NCBI GenBank assembly: GCA_035528575.1
Contig: DATKYK010000022.1
Span: 1-40,417, forward strand
Direction: 5' to 3'
DNA: 40,417 nucleotides
Source: Dehalococcoidia bacterium
GTDB lineage: Bacteria > Chloroflexota > Dehalococcoidia > E44-bin15
A program made the translations under genes and the position numbers. The notes below the pieces were generated by a model. The model worked only from the letters and a program-made list of their open reading frames with translations. It did not search any database and was not told the DNA's origin. Shown here in pieces: positions 33,332-40,417 of the stretch (position 1 is its first letter; every line of letters begins with the position of its first letter).

Positions 33332-35246
33332 GCTTCTTTGCACTCTTCGCCGCTCTGGCGCTAGGTTCCCTGTTAACGACCTCCTTCTCAGCCTCCGTAG
33401 CCGCATCCTCAGCAGCCTCTGTTACCGGCTTATTGAAGAGCGCCTCCAGCTCCTCGCCCTCAATGGTCTCGCTGGAGATCAATGCCTCCGCCAGCTGCAC
33501 CAGCTTTCCCCTGTTCCTTGTGAGGATATCATTGGCCACGCTATACGCGTGCTGAATAAGCTGATCGACCTCCAGATCGATCTCATCGGCAACCTTGTCA
33601 CCATAGTCCTTCTGCTGCTCCGCCACCTCGCGCCCCAGAAAGACCATTTCCTCCCTTCGCCCGAAGGTACGGGGGCCCAGCTTCTCGCTCATACCATATT
33701 CGGTGACCATCCTGCGGGCTATTTTGGTTGCCTGCCCGATGTCGCTCTCAGGCCCGGTGGTCATTTCACCAAAGATAAGCACCTCGGCACAATGCCCGCC
33801 CAGCAGTGTGGCCAGCGTATCGTTAAACTGGGAGCGTGTCCATATATAGCGGTCCTCAGCTGGCAGGAGGCGAGTGTAACCACCAGTCACGCCACGAGCT
33901 ATTATGGAGACCTTGTGCACCGCGTCGGCGTTGGGAAGCATCCTGGCGACCAGGGCATGGCCTGATTCATGGTAAGCGGTGATCTCCTTCTCCTTAGGGC
34001 TGATGATCCTGCTCTTGCGCTCCGGCCCTGCTATCACCCGGTCGACCGACTCCTCAAGCTCCTCAAGGCCGATCTTCTTCTTATTACGCCGCGCCGCCAG
34101 TATGGCTGCCTCATTCACCAGATTGGCGAGGTCAGCGCCGGAAAAACCCGGGGTCTGTTTAGCCACGGTCTCCAGGTTAGCCGAATCATCCATCGGCAGG
34201 CCTCTGGCATGCACCTCCAGGATCGCCCTACGGCCCTTAATATCGGGGCGGTCCAGCACCACCTGTCGGTCGAAGCGGCCAGGTCGAAGAAGCGCCGGAT
34301 CCAGGATGTCGGGTCGATTGGTCGCAGCGAGTACGATAACCTTAGTAGAGGTCTCAAAGCCATCCATCTCCACCAGTATCTGGTTCAGGGTCTGCTCTCG
34401 CTCATCATGTCCACCGCCAAACCCCGCACCTCGGTGGCGACCCACGGCATCGATCTCATCGATAAACACAATACAGGGGCTATTGCGCTTGGCCTGCTCA
34501 AAGAGGTCCCTTACCCGGGAAGCTCCCACCCCGACAAACATCTCTACAAACTCGCTACCGCTCATGGAGTAGAAGGGGGCACCGGCCTCACCCGCCACCG
34601 CACGACCGAGCAGGGTCTTTCCGGTGCCCGGCGCTCCCACCAGCAGCACCCCCCGGGGGATGCGCGCCCCCAGCGAGGAGAACTTCTCCGGGTTCTTTAA
34701 GAATTCCACCACCTCCTCGAGCTCCGCCTTCGCTTCATCCACCCCGGCGACATCATTGAAGGTAACGGCGGGGTTGGTGCTGGGAAACAGGCGCGCCTTG
34801 CTCCGCCCGAAGCTCATCGCCTGATTCCCCGCTCCCCGCGCCCGGCTGAAGATGAACCAGATTACACCAACAAAGAGCAGTAAAGGAAGCAGGGTGAAGA
34901 GCAAACTGCCCCAGTCAAAGCCGCTCTCAGGGATAAAATCAACCTCTACATCACCTATGGCAACATTCCAAGGATCTTTACTCAGATATTCTTCCACTGC
35001 AGCCTGGTTTTCAAAAGGACCGGTCTCCACCCGCAGCACCGGAGCTTCACTATCCCATCCGGAAAGATAATTACCTTGAGCTTCAAACTTCGTAATCTTT
35101 CCCTGCTCATAATCGCTAATTAACTCATTCATGGTCCCTGTCGGAACCTCTTCAGAAGAGGGGTTGTAAAAGAAAAAAAGGATCGCTATGACCGCCACGA
35201 TAACGACCATGTAAATAACGCCTCTTTTAAGATGCTTCGAACCCAT
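33324..35246 (-). CDS. ftsH: ATP-dependent zinc metalloprotease FtsH
   Basis: 640 residues with the standard layout: membrane helix at ~10-27, a periplasmic/extracellular domain, a second helix at ~114-134, then the AAA module with Walker A GAPGTGKT at 204-211, Walker B IVFIDEID, and the pore motif FVEMFVG. The zinc protease motif HESGH is at 426-430, with a downstream acidic zinc ligand region ([10 protein letters not shown]). It degrades misfolded and short-lived membrane and cytosolic proteins. The ATG has GGAG upstream. moaE overlaps its 3' end, so the two are probably co-transcribed. Confidence 0.97.
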   Translation of the reverse strand: MGSKHLKRGVIYMVVIVAVIAILFFFYNPSSEEVPTGTMNELISDYEQGKITKFEAQGNYLSGWDSEAPVLRVETGPFENQAAVEEYLSKDPWNVAIGDVEVDFIPESGFDWGSLLFTLLPLLLFVGVIWFIFSRARGAGNQAMSFGRSKARLFPSTNPAVTFNDVAGVDEAKAELEEVVEFLKNPEKFSSLGARIPRGVLLVGAPGTGKTLLGRAVAGEAGAPFYSMSGSEFVEMFVGVGASRVRDLFEQAKRNSPCIVFIDEIDAVGRHRGAGFGGGHDEREQTLNQILVEMDGFETSTKVIVLAATNRPDILDPALLRPGRFDRQVVLDRPDIKGRRAILEVHARGLPMDDSANLETVAKQTPGFSGADLANLVNEAAILAARRNKKKIGLEELEESVDRVIAGPERKSRIISPKEKEITAYHESGHALVARMLPNADAVHKVSIIARGVTGGYTRLLPAEDRYIWTRSQFNDTLATLLGGHCAEVLIFGEMTTGPESDIGQATKIARRMVTEYGMSEKLGPRTFGRREEMVFLGREVAEQQKDYGDKVADEIDLEVDQLIQHAYSVANDILTRNRGKLVQLAEALISSETIEGEELEALFNKPVTEAAEDAATEAEKEVVNREPSARAAKSAKKRG

Positions 35247-35294
35247 CCATATCTCCAGACCGCTAGCCCTGCCGCGGTAGTGTATTACTATACC

Positions 35295-35300
35295 AGTATA
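35295..35300 (-). promoter_or_regulatory. Extended -10 element for ftsH
   Basis: On the minus strand the sequence reads TGG-TATACT, an extended -10. The -35 region 17 nt upstream is poor (TTTAAT). It is placed ~50 nt before the ftsH ATG. Confidence 0.35.
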
Positions 35301-35342
35301 CCAGAAAACGCCTCACAATTAAATCTAAAGGGGGCGTTACGG

Positions 35343-35371
35343 TTGCCTCGCTGCTCAAGCTGTATTATACT
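35343..35371 (+). promoter_or_regulatory. Promoter of the DUF3786 gene, possibly leaderless
   Basis: TTGCCT at 35343-35348, a 17-nt spacer and TATACT at 35366-35371. The predicted transcription start (~35378) falls at the start codon, and no Shine-Dalgarno precedes it. Confidence 0.45.
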
Positions 35372-35379
35372 GAGTAGTG

Positions 35380-35979
35380 ATGAGCCTGGATGACGCTTAC
35401 GAGAATGCGCTAAGAGACATGGCACGGCTCAGACCAAACGTTGCTGCCGCTACCAGCGGGTGCAGCTTCGATGAGGGCCGCTTCACCGTGCCCTTCTTCC
35501 ACCGCTCCTTCTCCGTCCACTTCCCCGAGATTAAGGTGTCCGAGGTGGGAAGCGATACCCCACGCCCCCCTTGGCTCGACATACTTCTAATGCATTACCT
35601 GGTGAATGCCGATGGCACGCCCGTATCTGGCACGTGGATTGCCTATCGTAATCTCCCCGGTGCCCACCTATTCGAGCAAAGGTTCAACAACATGGCGATA
35701 CGACCCCTGCTGGATAGCTTCGGCAACGATGCTGACGGGTTTCGCCAGGCAGCCCTGGCCATCGGTGGAAAGCCAATGACCCGCACCGGCGATGCCGCCT
35801 TCCGTTTTTTGGCGCTGCCCAAAATTCCTGTGGGGTGTATCCTGTATCTCGGCGATGATGAGGTATCCCCCTCCATCAGTATACTCTTCGATGCCGTTGC
35901 CCCCCACTATCTGCCCACCGAGGACCTTTCCTATCTGGGCCTCTCCCTGGTCATAGAATTACGCGGCCATAAAACATAG
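35380..35979 (+). CDS. DUF3786 domain protein, 199 aa
   Basis: The ATG at 35380 is preferred over the adjacent GTG at 35377. The family pattern is clear: LDILLMHYLVNADGTPVSGTWIAYR, a LFEQRF..MAIRPLLDSFG segment, IGGKPMTRTGDAAF, then LYLGDDEVSPSISILFD and YLPTEDLSYLGLSL. The function of DUF3786 is not established; members occur in anaerobes and often near corrinoid or iron-sulfur genes (from memory). Soluble, no signal peptide. It is transcribed away from ftsH, and a 35-codon open frame and a ferredoxin gene follow. Confidence 0.78.
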   Translation: MSLDDAYENALRDMARLRPNVAAATSGCSFDEGRFTVPFFHRSFSVHFPEIKVSEVGSDTPRPPWLDILLMHYLVNADGTPVSGTWIAYRNLPGAHLFEQRFNNMAIRPLLDSFGNDADGFRQAALAIGGKPMTRTGDAAFRFLALPKIPVGCILYLGDDEVSPSISILFDAVAPHYLPTEDLSYLGLSLVIELRGHKT

Positions 35980-36075
35980 CTAAGGTGATGATGTGGGATA
36001 CCCTGGCAAGATTTGACATGCCAACACAAAACCGAATCGCTTGGAGGGGAAATATAAGTAGCGAGTTGAGTAGTC

Positions 36076-36183
36076 ATGGGTGAAGTAAAAGACCGGAGCG
36101 CTAACTCAACAGTGTACCGCCCGCGGAAACGGATTGGCTTAAACTTCGAGCCATGTGCTGGCGAGGTACGGGAAGCTTTTTAA
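36076..36183 (+). CDS. Possible 35-aa leader or small protein
   Basis: ATG at 36076 to TAA at 36181-36183. The stop sits immediately before the AAAGGAGG ribosome-binding site of the next gene, an arrangement that would couple translation. Its own ribosome-binding site is weak and the sequence (MGEVKDRSAN..., ending GEVREAF) matches nothing I know. It may be chance. Confidence 0.25.
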   Translation: MGEVKDRSANSTVYRPRKRIGLNFEPCAGEVREAF

Positions 36184-36195
36184 AGGAGGCAAGCT

Positions 36196-37032
36196 ATGTG
36201 TGATTGGTGTGAGAAGTATGGTGATGGGTATGACAGGTGGTACTTCAACCCCGCCAACTACGCGAGGAGGCTCTACAAGATTAGAAGGGAGGAGGCCGAG
36301 GCATCAGGGGCGGAGGCCAACCCCCAGTCCGCTGGGGGAATGGCAGTGGTGGGCCACGAGTTCCTGGAGGCCAGGGACAGGGGGGACACCGCGGAGGTGG
36401 AGCGGATGAAGCAGCAGGTAGAGGGTGCTTTGTGGCTTACCCACTTCGGGCAGGTTATAACCCTGGAGGAGGCGCTCAAGATCACCGACATCATGTATCC
36501 CATTTGCCTTATAACCTGTGCCTGCCGCCGCTCCATGGAGGGTCTCCCCGACGAGGAGAACTTCACCTGCATGGGCATGGGGCCAGGCATGTACAAGTGG
36601 GAGCGCTGGCCCGATACCTATAGGGGAGGGGTCCACTTCCTCACCCCCGATGAGGCAAAGGAGGTTCTAAACAAGCTGGACGAGAGGGGGCTGGTGCACT
36701 CCATATACACCTTTGGTACCCCCTATCTCGGCGGCCTTTGCAACTGTGACTACCCCGATTGTGCCGCCATCAGGACGGTGGTCGATCTCGATGTTAAGAT
36801 CCTGTGGAAAGGGCACTACGTGGCCACGATCGACCCCGAGCTGTGCAATGGCTGCGCCTCCTGCGTGCACCGCTGCCAGTTCAAGGCGCTCAGCTTCATC
36901 CCCAGCAGGAACAAGGCCTACATCGACCAGTTCCAGTGCTTCGGCTGCGGTCTTTGCGCCACCGAGTGTGACCAGGATGCGATCACCCTGGTGGAGCGGA
37001 CCAGCCTACCCGCACTGGCAAACGTATGGTAA
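36196..37032 (+). CDS. 4Fe-4S ferredoxin with extra N-terminal Cys-rich domain, 278 aa
   Basis: AAAGGAGG lies 6 nt before the ATG. The N-terminus begins CDWC. A middle domain has CACRRS, then a single Cys in FTCMGMG, then DEAKEVLNKLDERGLVHS and LCNCDYPDC. This order (CxCR, later GLVH, then CNC) resembles a domain seen in ferredoxins of anaerobes that bind an additional cluster. The C-terminus has two regular clusters: CNGCASCVHRCQ and CFGCGLCATECD. It is a cytosolic electron carrier for an unknown partner and heads a run of four close or overlapping genes (36196-38209). Confidence 0.82.
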   Translation: MCDWCEKYGDGYDRWYFNPANYARRLYKIRREEAEASGAEANPQSAGGMAVVGHEFLEARDRGDTAEVERMKQQVEGALWLTHFGQVITLEEALKITDIMYPICLITCACRRSMEGLPDEENFTCMGMGPGMYKWERWPDTYRGGVHFLTPDEAKEVLNKLDERGLVHSIYTFGTPYLGGLCNCDYPDCAAIRTVVDLDVKILWKGHYVATIDPELCNGCASCVHRCQFKALSFIPSRNKAYIDQFQCFGCGLCATECDQDAITLVERTSLPALANVW

Positions 37033-37054
37033 TCATGGATGGAGAGTGATTAAA

Positions 37055-37309
37055 ATGCTGCCAACAGTAACCGTTGACGACGAAAAGTGTAAAGAGCCCG
37101 CCTCATGCCGCAAGTGCCTGCTTATCTGCCCCACCCATATCCTGGGACTGGGCACCGATGTAGGGGCACAGAAGTTCCGCGAGATAGACCCCAGCCACTT
37201 CATCGTGAGGCCGGTACGCCTCGACAAGTGTAGCGGCTGCATGGATTGTGTCCAGGTTTGCCCCCAGAATGCCATCCAGGTGAGCTTCAGCGGAGGTGAT
37301 GCCAGATGA
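37055..37309 (+). CDS. Small two-cluster ferredoxin, 84 aa
   Basis: The start is placed at 37055 because GGAG lies ~10 nt upstream; an alternative GTG at 37046 sits on the ribosome-binding site. The first cluster has unusual spacing (C-x5-C-x2-C-x3-CP in CKEPASCRKCLLICP), the second is regular (CSGCMDCVQVCP). Between them is a ~38-residue insertion. The gene overlaps the next by 4 nt (ATGA). A longer frame starting at 36713 overlaps the preceding ferredoxin and is not the real gene. Confidence 0.8.
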   Translation: MLPTVTVDDEKCKEPASCRKCLLICPTHILGLGTDVGAQKFREIDPSHFIVRPVRLDKCSGCMDCVQVCPQNAIQVSFSGGDAR

Positions 37310-37890
37310 CAATGGGTTGGAAGTACGCAAAGCCAATAAAGGAAAAACTGATAACCCTGGAGGAGCCGGGGAAAGCGCTGCCATTCGATGCCGACCGGGG
37401 GCTGGTGGAGGAGGTCATGGCGCGATGCGACATCAGGTCGCTGGTGGAAAGCCTGAAGGGCAAGGGTGAGAAAGCGGCCGGAGAGGCCCTGGAGTCCTTC
37501 GGCAGGGAGCTGATGAAGCTTACCATTGAGCTTGCCGATGGCAAGTACATCGACCGCACCGGCGAGATGGTGGAGAGAGTAGCCAGGCAGACGGGTATCT
37601 CCTTCCCCCATCGCCTCGAGCGCTATGTGGAGCTATCCATCCTGTCCTCTCGACCCACCGACAGGTGGAACATCGCCAGGGCTACCACCAGGGAGCTGGT
37701 GCTCCAGGTCTCCAGTTGTGCCCTGAACCAGGCACTAGCGGAGGCCGGACGCGCCCTCCCCTGCAAAGCGATGTGCCTTACCAGCTTCGAGGTTGCCGCT
37801 GCCAGGACCGGCGACAAATTAAACATGGAGATGAGCAAGACGCTGACCAAGGATGGCATGTGTGAGTTCAGTTTCTCGCTCCAGCCCTAG
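37306..37890 (+). CDS. Unrecognised protein, 194 aa, in a ferredoxin operon
   Basis: Starts within the stop of the small ferredoxin, so it is translationally coupled. Mostly helical, soluble, no signal peptide. The C-terminal ~60 residues hold three cysteines (SSCALNQ, LPCKAMCLTSFE) and a GDKLNMEMSKTLTKDGMCEFSF end; Cys plus the final MCEF could bind a metal. I do not recognise the family with confidence. Its position between two ferredoxins and a second Cys-rich frame suggests it is the functional partner (enzyme or adaptor) that the ferredoxins serve. Confidence 0.7.
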   Translation: MTMGWKYAKPIKEKLITLEEPGKALPFDADRGLVEEVMARCDIRSLVESLKGKGEKAAGEALESFGRELMKLTIELADGKYIDRTGEMVERVARQTGISFPHRLERYVELSILSSRPTDRWNIARATTRELVLQVSSCALNQALAEAGRALPCKAMCLTSFEVAAARTGDKLNMEMSKTLTKDGMCEFSFSLQP

Positions 37891-38209
37891 GATAAGGGTC
37901 GGTTTCGGCCTGTTCCTGCCGCTGCCACATCGCGGATGGCACAGGTCAGGGGGATTCAGCGGCCTGCAGTGCTCCAGTGGCTTCCGCGCCCACCGGGTAG
38001 GGCTGGAGGAGTTCCTGGAGGAGTGGTACGACCGAAGCTCCGAGAGCTGCGACCTCTTCGAGAATATTAGCAAGGTGGATAAATACAGCGTCACCTGCAC
38101 CGTGTGTCGTCACTTCGAGGAGGAGTGCTGCGCCTCCGACTCCAAGGGCCCAAACATTCTAGGCCTGCTAAAGGCATCCTATATACACGATGGCCTGGCC
38201 TGGCACTAG
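37853..38209 (+). CDS. Hypothetical Cys-rich protein, 118 aa at most
   Basis: Overlaps the preceding gene by 38 nt in another frame. The first ~45 residues are Arg/Ser/Gly-rich and look unlike coding sequence. From about VGLEEFLEEW onward the sequence looks real, with SCDLFENISK, TCTVCRHFEEECC and a closing GLLKASYIHDGLAWH. The real start may therefore be further in (for example GTN codons near 37990), or a frameshift may join it to the previous gene. The cysteine cluster could bind a metal. No family recognised. Confidence 0.45.
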   Translation: MACVSSVSRSSPRIRVGFGLFLPLPHRGWHRSGGFSGLQCSSGFRAHRVGLEEFLEEWYDRSSESCDLFENISKVDKYSVTCTVCRHFEEECCASDSKGPNILGLLKASYIHDGLAWH

Positions 38210-38292
38210 CAACCGAAGAACCCAACTGACATTCTGACACCGATTTGTCGGAGGAGGAATCTCACTGATATTTTTTAATACCCCTTCTCTGC

Positions 38293-38518
38293 CCCTTAGC
38301 TTCACTCAGGGCTTCGGTTCAGAACACAACATGTCGCTCGCCAGCGGCACCACCGAGTTATGAAAATGGTGCATGTTTGAACCGGCTTTGTCTATCATTC
38401 CTGCGAAAGCAGTAATCCAGAGACTGGTCGGTCTAGATTCCCGCCTGCGCGGGAATGACAATGGTGTAGAATTCGTCCAGACACATCAGGGCTCTATTTT
38501 CGTAGCAACGATAGGGGG
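38293..38518 (+). repeat. R3 module followed by dispersed repeat R1, copy 3
   Basis: 38293-38325 is the R3 module also seen at 28482. 38327-38518 is R1 in the same orientation as copy 1, with ATTCCC-N8-GGGAAT at 38437-38456 and the end block AGGGCTCTATTTTCGTAGC. This explains most of the gene-free gap 38210-38557. Confidence 0.75.
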
Positions 38519-38557
38519 ATGGGTTGGCATTAATGTACTGTGTGTGTGTACAAGCCA

Positions 38558-38586
38558 TTGACAGGAGCAATGCAGAACCCTAGAAT
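38558..38586 (+). promoter_or_regulatory. Sigma70-type promoter of the greA-like gene
   Basis: Perfect -35 TTGACA at 38558-38563, a 17-nt spacer and -10 TAGAAT at 38581-38586 (5 of 6). The start near 38593 gives a ~23-nt leader. It has the same -10 as the 2-oxoacid oxidoreductase operon. Confidence 0.7.
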
Positions 38587-38615
38587 TATCTTCGAGAGCG
38601 GAAAGACGGAACAAC

Positions 38616-39419
38616 TTGAATAGCGAATTTAACCGGGAGAAAACCCTAGCGCAAGCGGCAATGCATTTCCTTGCCAGCCTGCCTCAGCAGGAGAGGGCGG
38701 AATACCAGCAGGAGCTTAACAAGTTTGTGCGCTGGTATGGCAGCGAGCGCCCCTTGAGCGAGCTTGCCGCACGCGAGGTGGCGGGTTACGCCAAGGGGAT
38801 AGAAGGCTCCCCGGTCAACGCCACTAAAAGGCTGACGCCGGTAAAGGCCTTCCTGGCACACGCCAGGAAGGAAGGCCTAATCAGGGAAAACCTCGCGGTC
38901 CATCTCCGGGTCAAGAAAGGCGCGCAAAAGAAGGGGTACCACGCTAAAGAAGCTGCACAGGCGATCACCTTCACACCGGAGGGTTACCGGGAGCTTAAAG
39001 ATGAGCTTTCCTCCCTCAAAGAGGAGCGCCCCGGGATTGCCGAGGATATACGCCGGGCCGCTGCCGACAAGGACTTCAGCGAGAATGCCCCACTCGATGC
39101 CGCCAAGGACCATCAGGGAATGGTCGAGGGGCGGATCAGGCAACTGGAGACCATCCTCAAATCGGCAGTGGTAAAAACGGGGAAGGGAGATAGCGCAAAG
39201 GTAACGCTGGGCAGCACAGTTACCCTTGAGGACCTCTCCTTCCAGGAAGAGTTGCGCTACACCCTGGTCAACCCCCGCGAGGCGAGCCCTTCAAGGGGCA
39301 AGCTCTCCATCGACTCACCCACGGGCAAGGCACTACTCAATCGCCGGGAGGGTGAGGCGATCGAGGTTGCCGCTCCGGCGGGCATGGTGCGCTATCGCAT
39401 CGCCAGGATCGAGGGCTGA
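38616..39419 (+). CDS. greA: GreA/GreB-type transcript cleavage factor with N-terminal recombinase-like SAM domain
   Basis: 267 residues, about 110 longer than ordinary GreA. Residues ~117-185 are the GreA coiled coil with the catalytic tip DFSENA (D153, E156) and EGRIRQLE. Residues ~195-267 are the FKBP-like domain ending SPTGKALLNRREGEAIEV. The extra residues ~12-98 look like the core-binding (SAM-like) domain of tyrosine recombinases: LNKFVRWYGSERPLSELA, then VKAFLAHARKEGLIRENLA, without any catalytic recombinase domain. GreA rescues backtracked RNA polymerase; the added domain might bind DNA. The start is TTG at 38616; the first in-frame ATG comes 15 codons later and would leave most of the extra domain intact. 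Confidence 0.88.
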   Translation: MNSEFNREKTLAQAAMHFLASLPQQERAEYQQELNKFVRWYGSERPLSELAAREVAGYAKGIEGSPVNATKRLTPVKAFLAHARKEGLIRENLAVHLRVKKGAQKKGYHAKEAAQAITFTPEGYRELKDELSSLKEERPGIAEDIRRAAADKDFSENAPLDAAKDHQGMVEGRIRQLETILKSAVVKTGKGDSAKVTLGSTVTLEDLSFQEELRYTLVNPREASPSRGKLSIDSPTGKALLNRREGEAIEVAAPAGMVRYRIARIEG

Positions 39420-39638
39420 AAACGATATACCCGGAAGGACCACGCTGATGCGGCAGGCTCTTGCGCCAGCCCGTGGCGCTATCTGGTAGCAGGCTCCAGG
39501 CTCAAGCGCTCACCCCGGATAACGATAACCGGGGAGCCTAAGAAACTTAGGCTATCTGCCAGGCGTGAAAACCCATTTCCCCCAAATCCTTGTATTTCTT
39601 GATGGGATGGACTACTATAGCCAAAACAGGAGGTAGAG

Positions 39639-40058
39639 ATGCAATTTCTGTCAAAGGAAATGATTGATGAAATGGTAAAGCTAGCGGAAGCAGATGCCGA
39701 GCTCCCGTCGAAGCTGAAGGGGCTTAGCATCAGGCTTCAGATGGTAGGTACCGACTGCCCGGGGAATGAAGACAGACAATTTAGCATCATCCTGGAAGAG
39801 GGGAAGCTTATCAACATGGAAGTGGGGGTCTATCCCGCCCCCAGCGACCTGAGGACCGCACCGCTGGATAAAACCAGGTTTGATTCCCGCGTGCTTTGCC
39901 CCTATGACGCGCTCCTGGACCTGGTGCAGGAGAAGATGAGCATGGTAGCGGCGCTGGGGAAGGTGAAGATCGACGGTGATTTACCCAAACTGATGACCCA
40001 GGTAGAGGGATTCATCGCCTTTCTACAGTTTATGAACACGCTGCCCCTGGAGTATTGA
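39639..40058 (+). CDS. SCP2-like lipid-binding protein, 139 aa
   Basis: ATG with a strong AGGAGGT ribosome-binding site 6 nt upstream. The C-terminal half (GKVKIDGDLPKLMTQVEGFI) resembles the SCP2/sterol-carrier fold, where a hydrophobic tunnel binds acyl chains. The N-terminal half matches less clearly. No signal peptide or membrane helix. Similar small proteins are common in fatty-acid-degrading anaerobes (recalled). A weak promoter candidate (TTGTAT, 17 nt, TACTAT at 39590-39618) lies upstream. The gap 39420-39638 holds nothing else. Confidence 0.6.
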   Translation: MQFLSKEMIDEMVKLAEADAELPSKLKGLSIRLQMVGTDCPGNEDRQFSIILEEGKLINMEVGVYPAPSDLRTAPLDKTRFDSRVLCPYDALLDLVQEKMSMVAALGKVKIDGDLPKLMTQVEGFIAFLQFMNTLPLEY

Positions 40059-40081
40059 GGTCAGTTTCCACCCTTAAGGAC

Positions 40082-40119
40082 TGGTCGGGGTGCGAGGATT
40101 CGAACCCCGGACACCCTGA
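40082..40119 (-). other. 3' fragment of a tRNA-Pro gene, probable attachment-site remnant
   Basis: On the minus strand: TCAGG (3' side of the anticodon stem), GTGTC (variable loop), CGGGG-TTCGAAT-CCTCG (complete T arm), CACCCCG (acceptor 3' strand), discriminator A, CCA. The implied 5' acceptor CGGGGTG is typical of tRNA-Pro. Sequence upstream of the anticodon stem does not pair or continue a tRNA (CTTCTAA in place of a proline loop). The fragment starts exactly at the loop, as left by tyrosine-recombinase insertion. By that logic the inserted element lies to the right and the intact tRNA beyond it. Confidence 0.65.
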
Positions 40120-40302
40120 TTAGAAGATATTGAGGGGAATTACCAAAGCTGGAGGAGCCTAAAATCCTGGTTTTAACACCCTAACTCCATATCTCTTATC
40201 TATCCCTTATTATATGTTACTCCGACCCTGCCAAATATTCCTAACTCAACGTGTCCAGTTTCAGGGGTTCACTCCAACCCGTATTCCATGCCATTATATT
40301 CG
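40120..40302. other. Gene-free end segment, possibly the terminus of an integrated element
   Basis: No open frame of useful length on either strand from the tRNA fragment to the window end, apart from the terminator-like hairpin at 40303-40335. A short direct AT-rich stretch, but no recognisable integrase binding repeats. Confidence 0.4.
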
Positions 40303-40335
40303 AAAAGAGGGGCCTGATCGGCCCCCCTTTTCTTT
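40303..40335 (+). terminator. Strong terminator hairpin, possibly bidirectional
   Basis: AAAAGAGGGGCC at 40303-40314 pairs with 40320-40331 (11 of 12 positions), loop TGATC, then TTTTCTTT on the plus strand. The A-rich left arm gives a T-tract on the minus strand too, so it may end a minus-strand gene entering from the right. Confidence 0.7.
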
Positions 40336-40417
40336 GATTGTCTCCAGCCATTTTGGCTAGCTGTGAATCCTTAGTGTTTGCCTGTGCGGGCTATTGCCTC
40401 GGCTGGATGCTGCTCGG

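Noticed and set aside
33207-34700. Several 190-250-codon plus-strand frames opposite ftsH
   Set aside because: Shadows of ftsH, whose motifs are complete.
40082-40130. Complete tRNA gene
   Set aside because: Only the anticodon-stem 3' side, variable loop, T arm and acceptor 3' strand are present; no matching 5' half lies within the following ~290 nt, and the loop sequence does not fit a proline anticodon.

Overview
The window looks like a chromosomal segment of an anaerobic, ferredoxin-based bacterium, most likely a Dehalococcoidia-like Chloroflexota. That placement is my inference from gene content and style: a 2-oxoacid:ferredoxin oxidoreductase, many small 4Fe-4S proteins, class III CoA-transferases, zinc-ribbon/STAND adenylate cyclases, a CFI-box C-terminal sorting domain, and many short dispersed palindromic repeats. 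No rRNA, CRISPR array, complete tRNA, intact transposase or integrase is visible.

Layout. 1-5.5 kb: cell-surface/secreted genes (a metallophosphoesterase cut by the left edge, a large membrane-anchored secreted protein and a beta-propeller-like protein; the last two share the same kind of C-terminal anchor). 5.7-9.2 kb: a four-gene 2-oxoacid:ferredoxin oxidoreductase operon with a good sigma70-type promoter behind a palindrome, then a tandem-ACT protein. 9.4-23.9 kb: two tandem ~1,125-residue proteins (zinc ribbons, class III cyclase, STAND-type ATPase, TPR), a DUF362 protein, an EFR1-type flavodoxin/ferredoxin, an acyl-CoA synthetase, a cyclic-nucleotide-binding-domain/patatin phospholipase, an acyl-CoA dehydrogenase, and two relics of further cyclase genes. 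24.3-26.1 kb (minus): beta, biotin-carrier and small membrane subunits of a sodium-pumping decarboxylase. 26.3-28.2 kb (minus): RtcB RNA ligase and archease. 28.8-30.4 kb: DUF47 regulator and PiT phosphate permease. 30.5-33.0 kb: two class III CoA-transferases. 33.0-35.2 kb (minus): FtsH and an overlapping MoaE. 35.4-38.2 kb: DUF3786, two ferredoxin-like proteins and two unrecognised proteins. 38.6-40.1 kb: a GreA-type factor with an added N-terminal recombinase-like domain and an SCP2-like protein. 40.08 kb: a 38-bp 3' piece of a tRNA-Pro gene, probably the far junction of an element lying to the right.

How it may work together. The metabolic genes fit fermentation or respiration of amino and fatty acids: 2-oxoacid oxidation to acyl-CoA with reduced ferredoxin, CoA transfer, acyl-CoA activation and dehydrogenation, and decarboxylation coupled to a sodium gradient. 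The most provocative grouping is at 9.5-23.9 kb, where two sensor-cyclases with near-identical cores but divergent TPR sensors lie near a CNBD-patatin phospholipase and fatty-acid-activating enzymes. This could be a cyclic-nucleotide-controlled lipid-release system, loosely analogous to Pycsar or CBASS logic or to ordinary lipid turnover. The link is inferred from proximity only, and the phospholipase's nucleotide-binding pocket looks degenerate.

Non-coding DNA is rich in mosaic repeats: a ~190-bp family with three near-full copies and one partial copy, plus smaller modules. One copy sits directly upstream of archease and artificially lengthens its reading frame.
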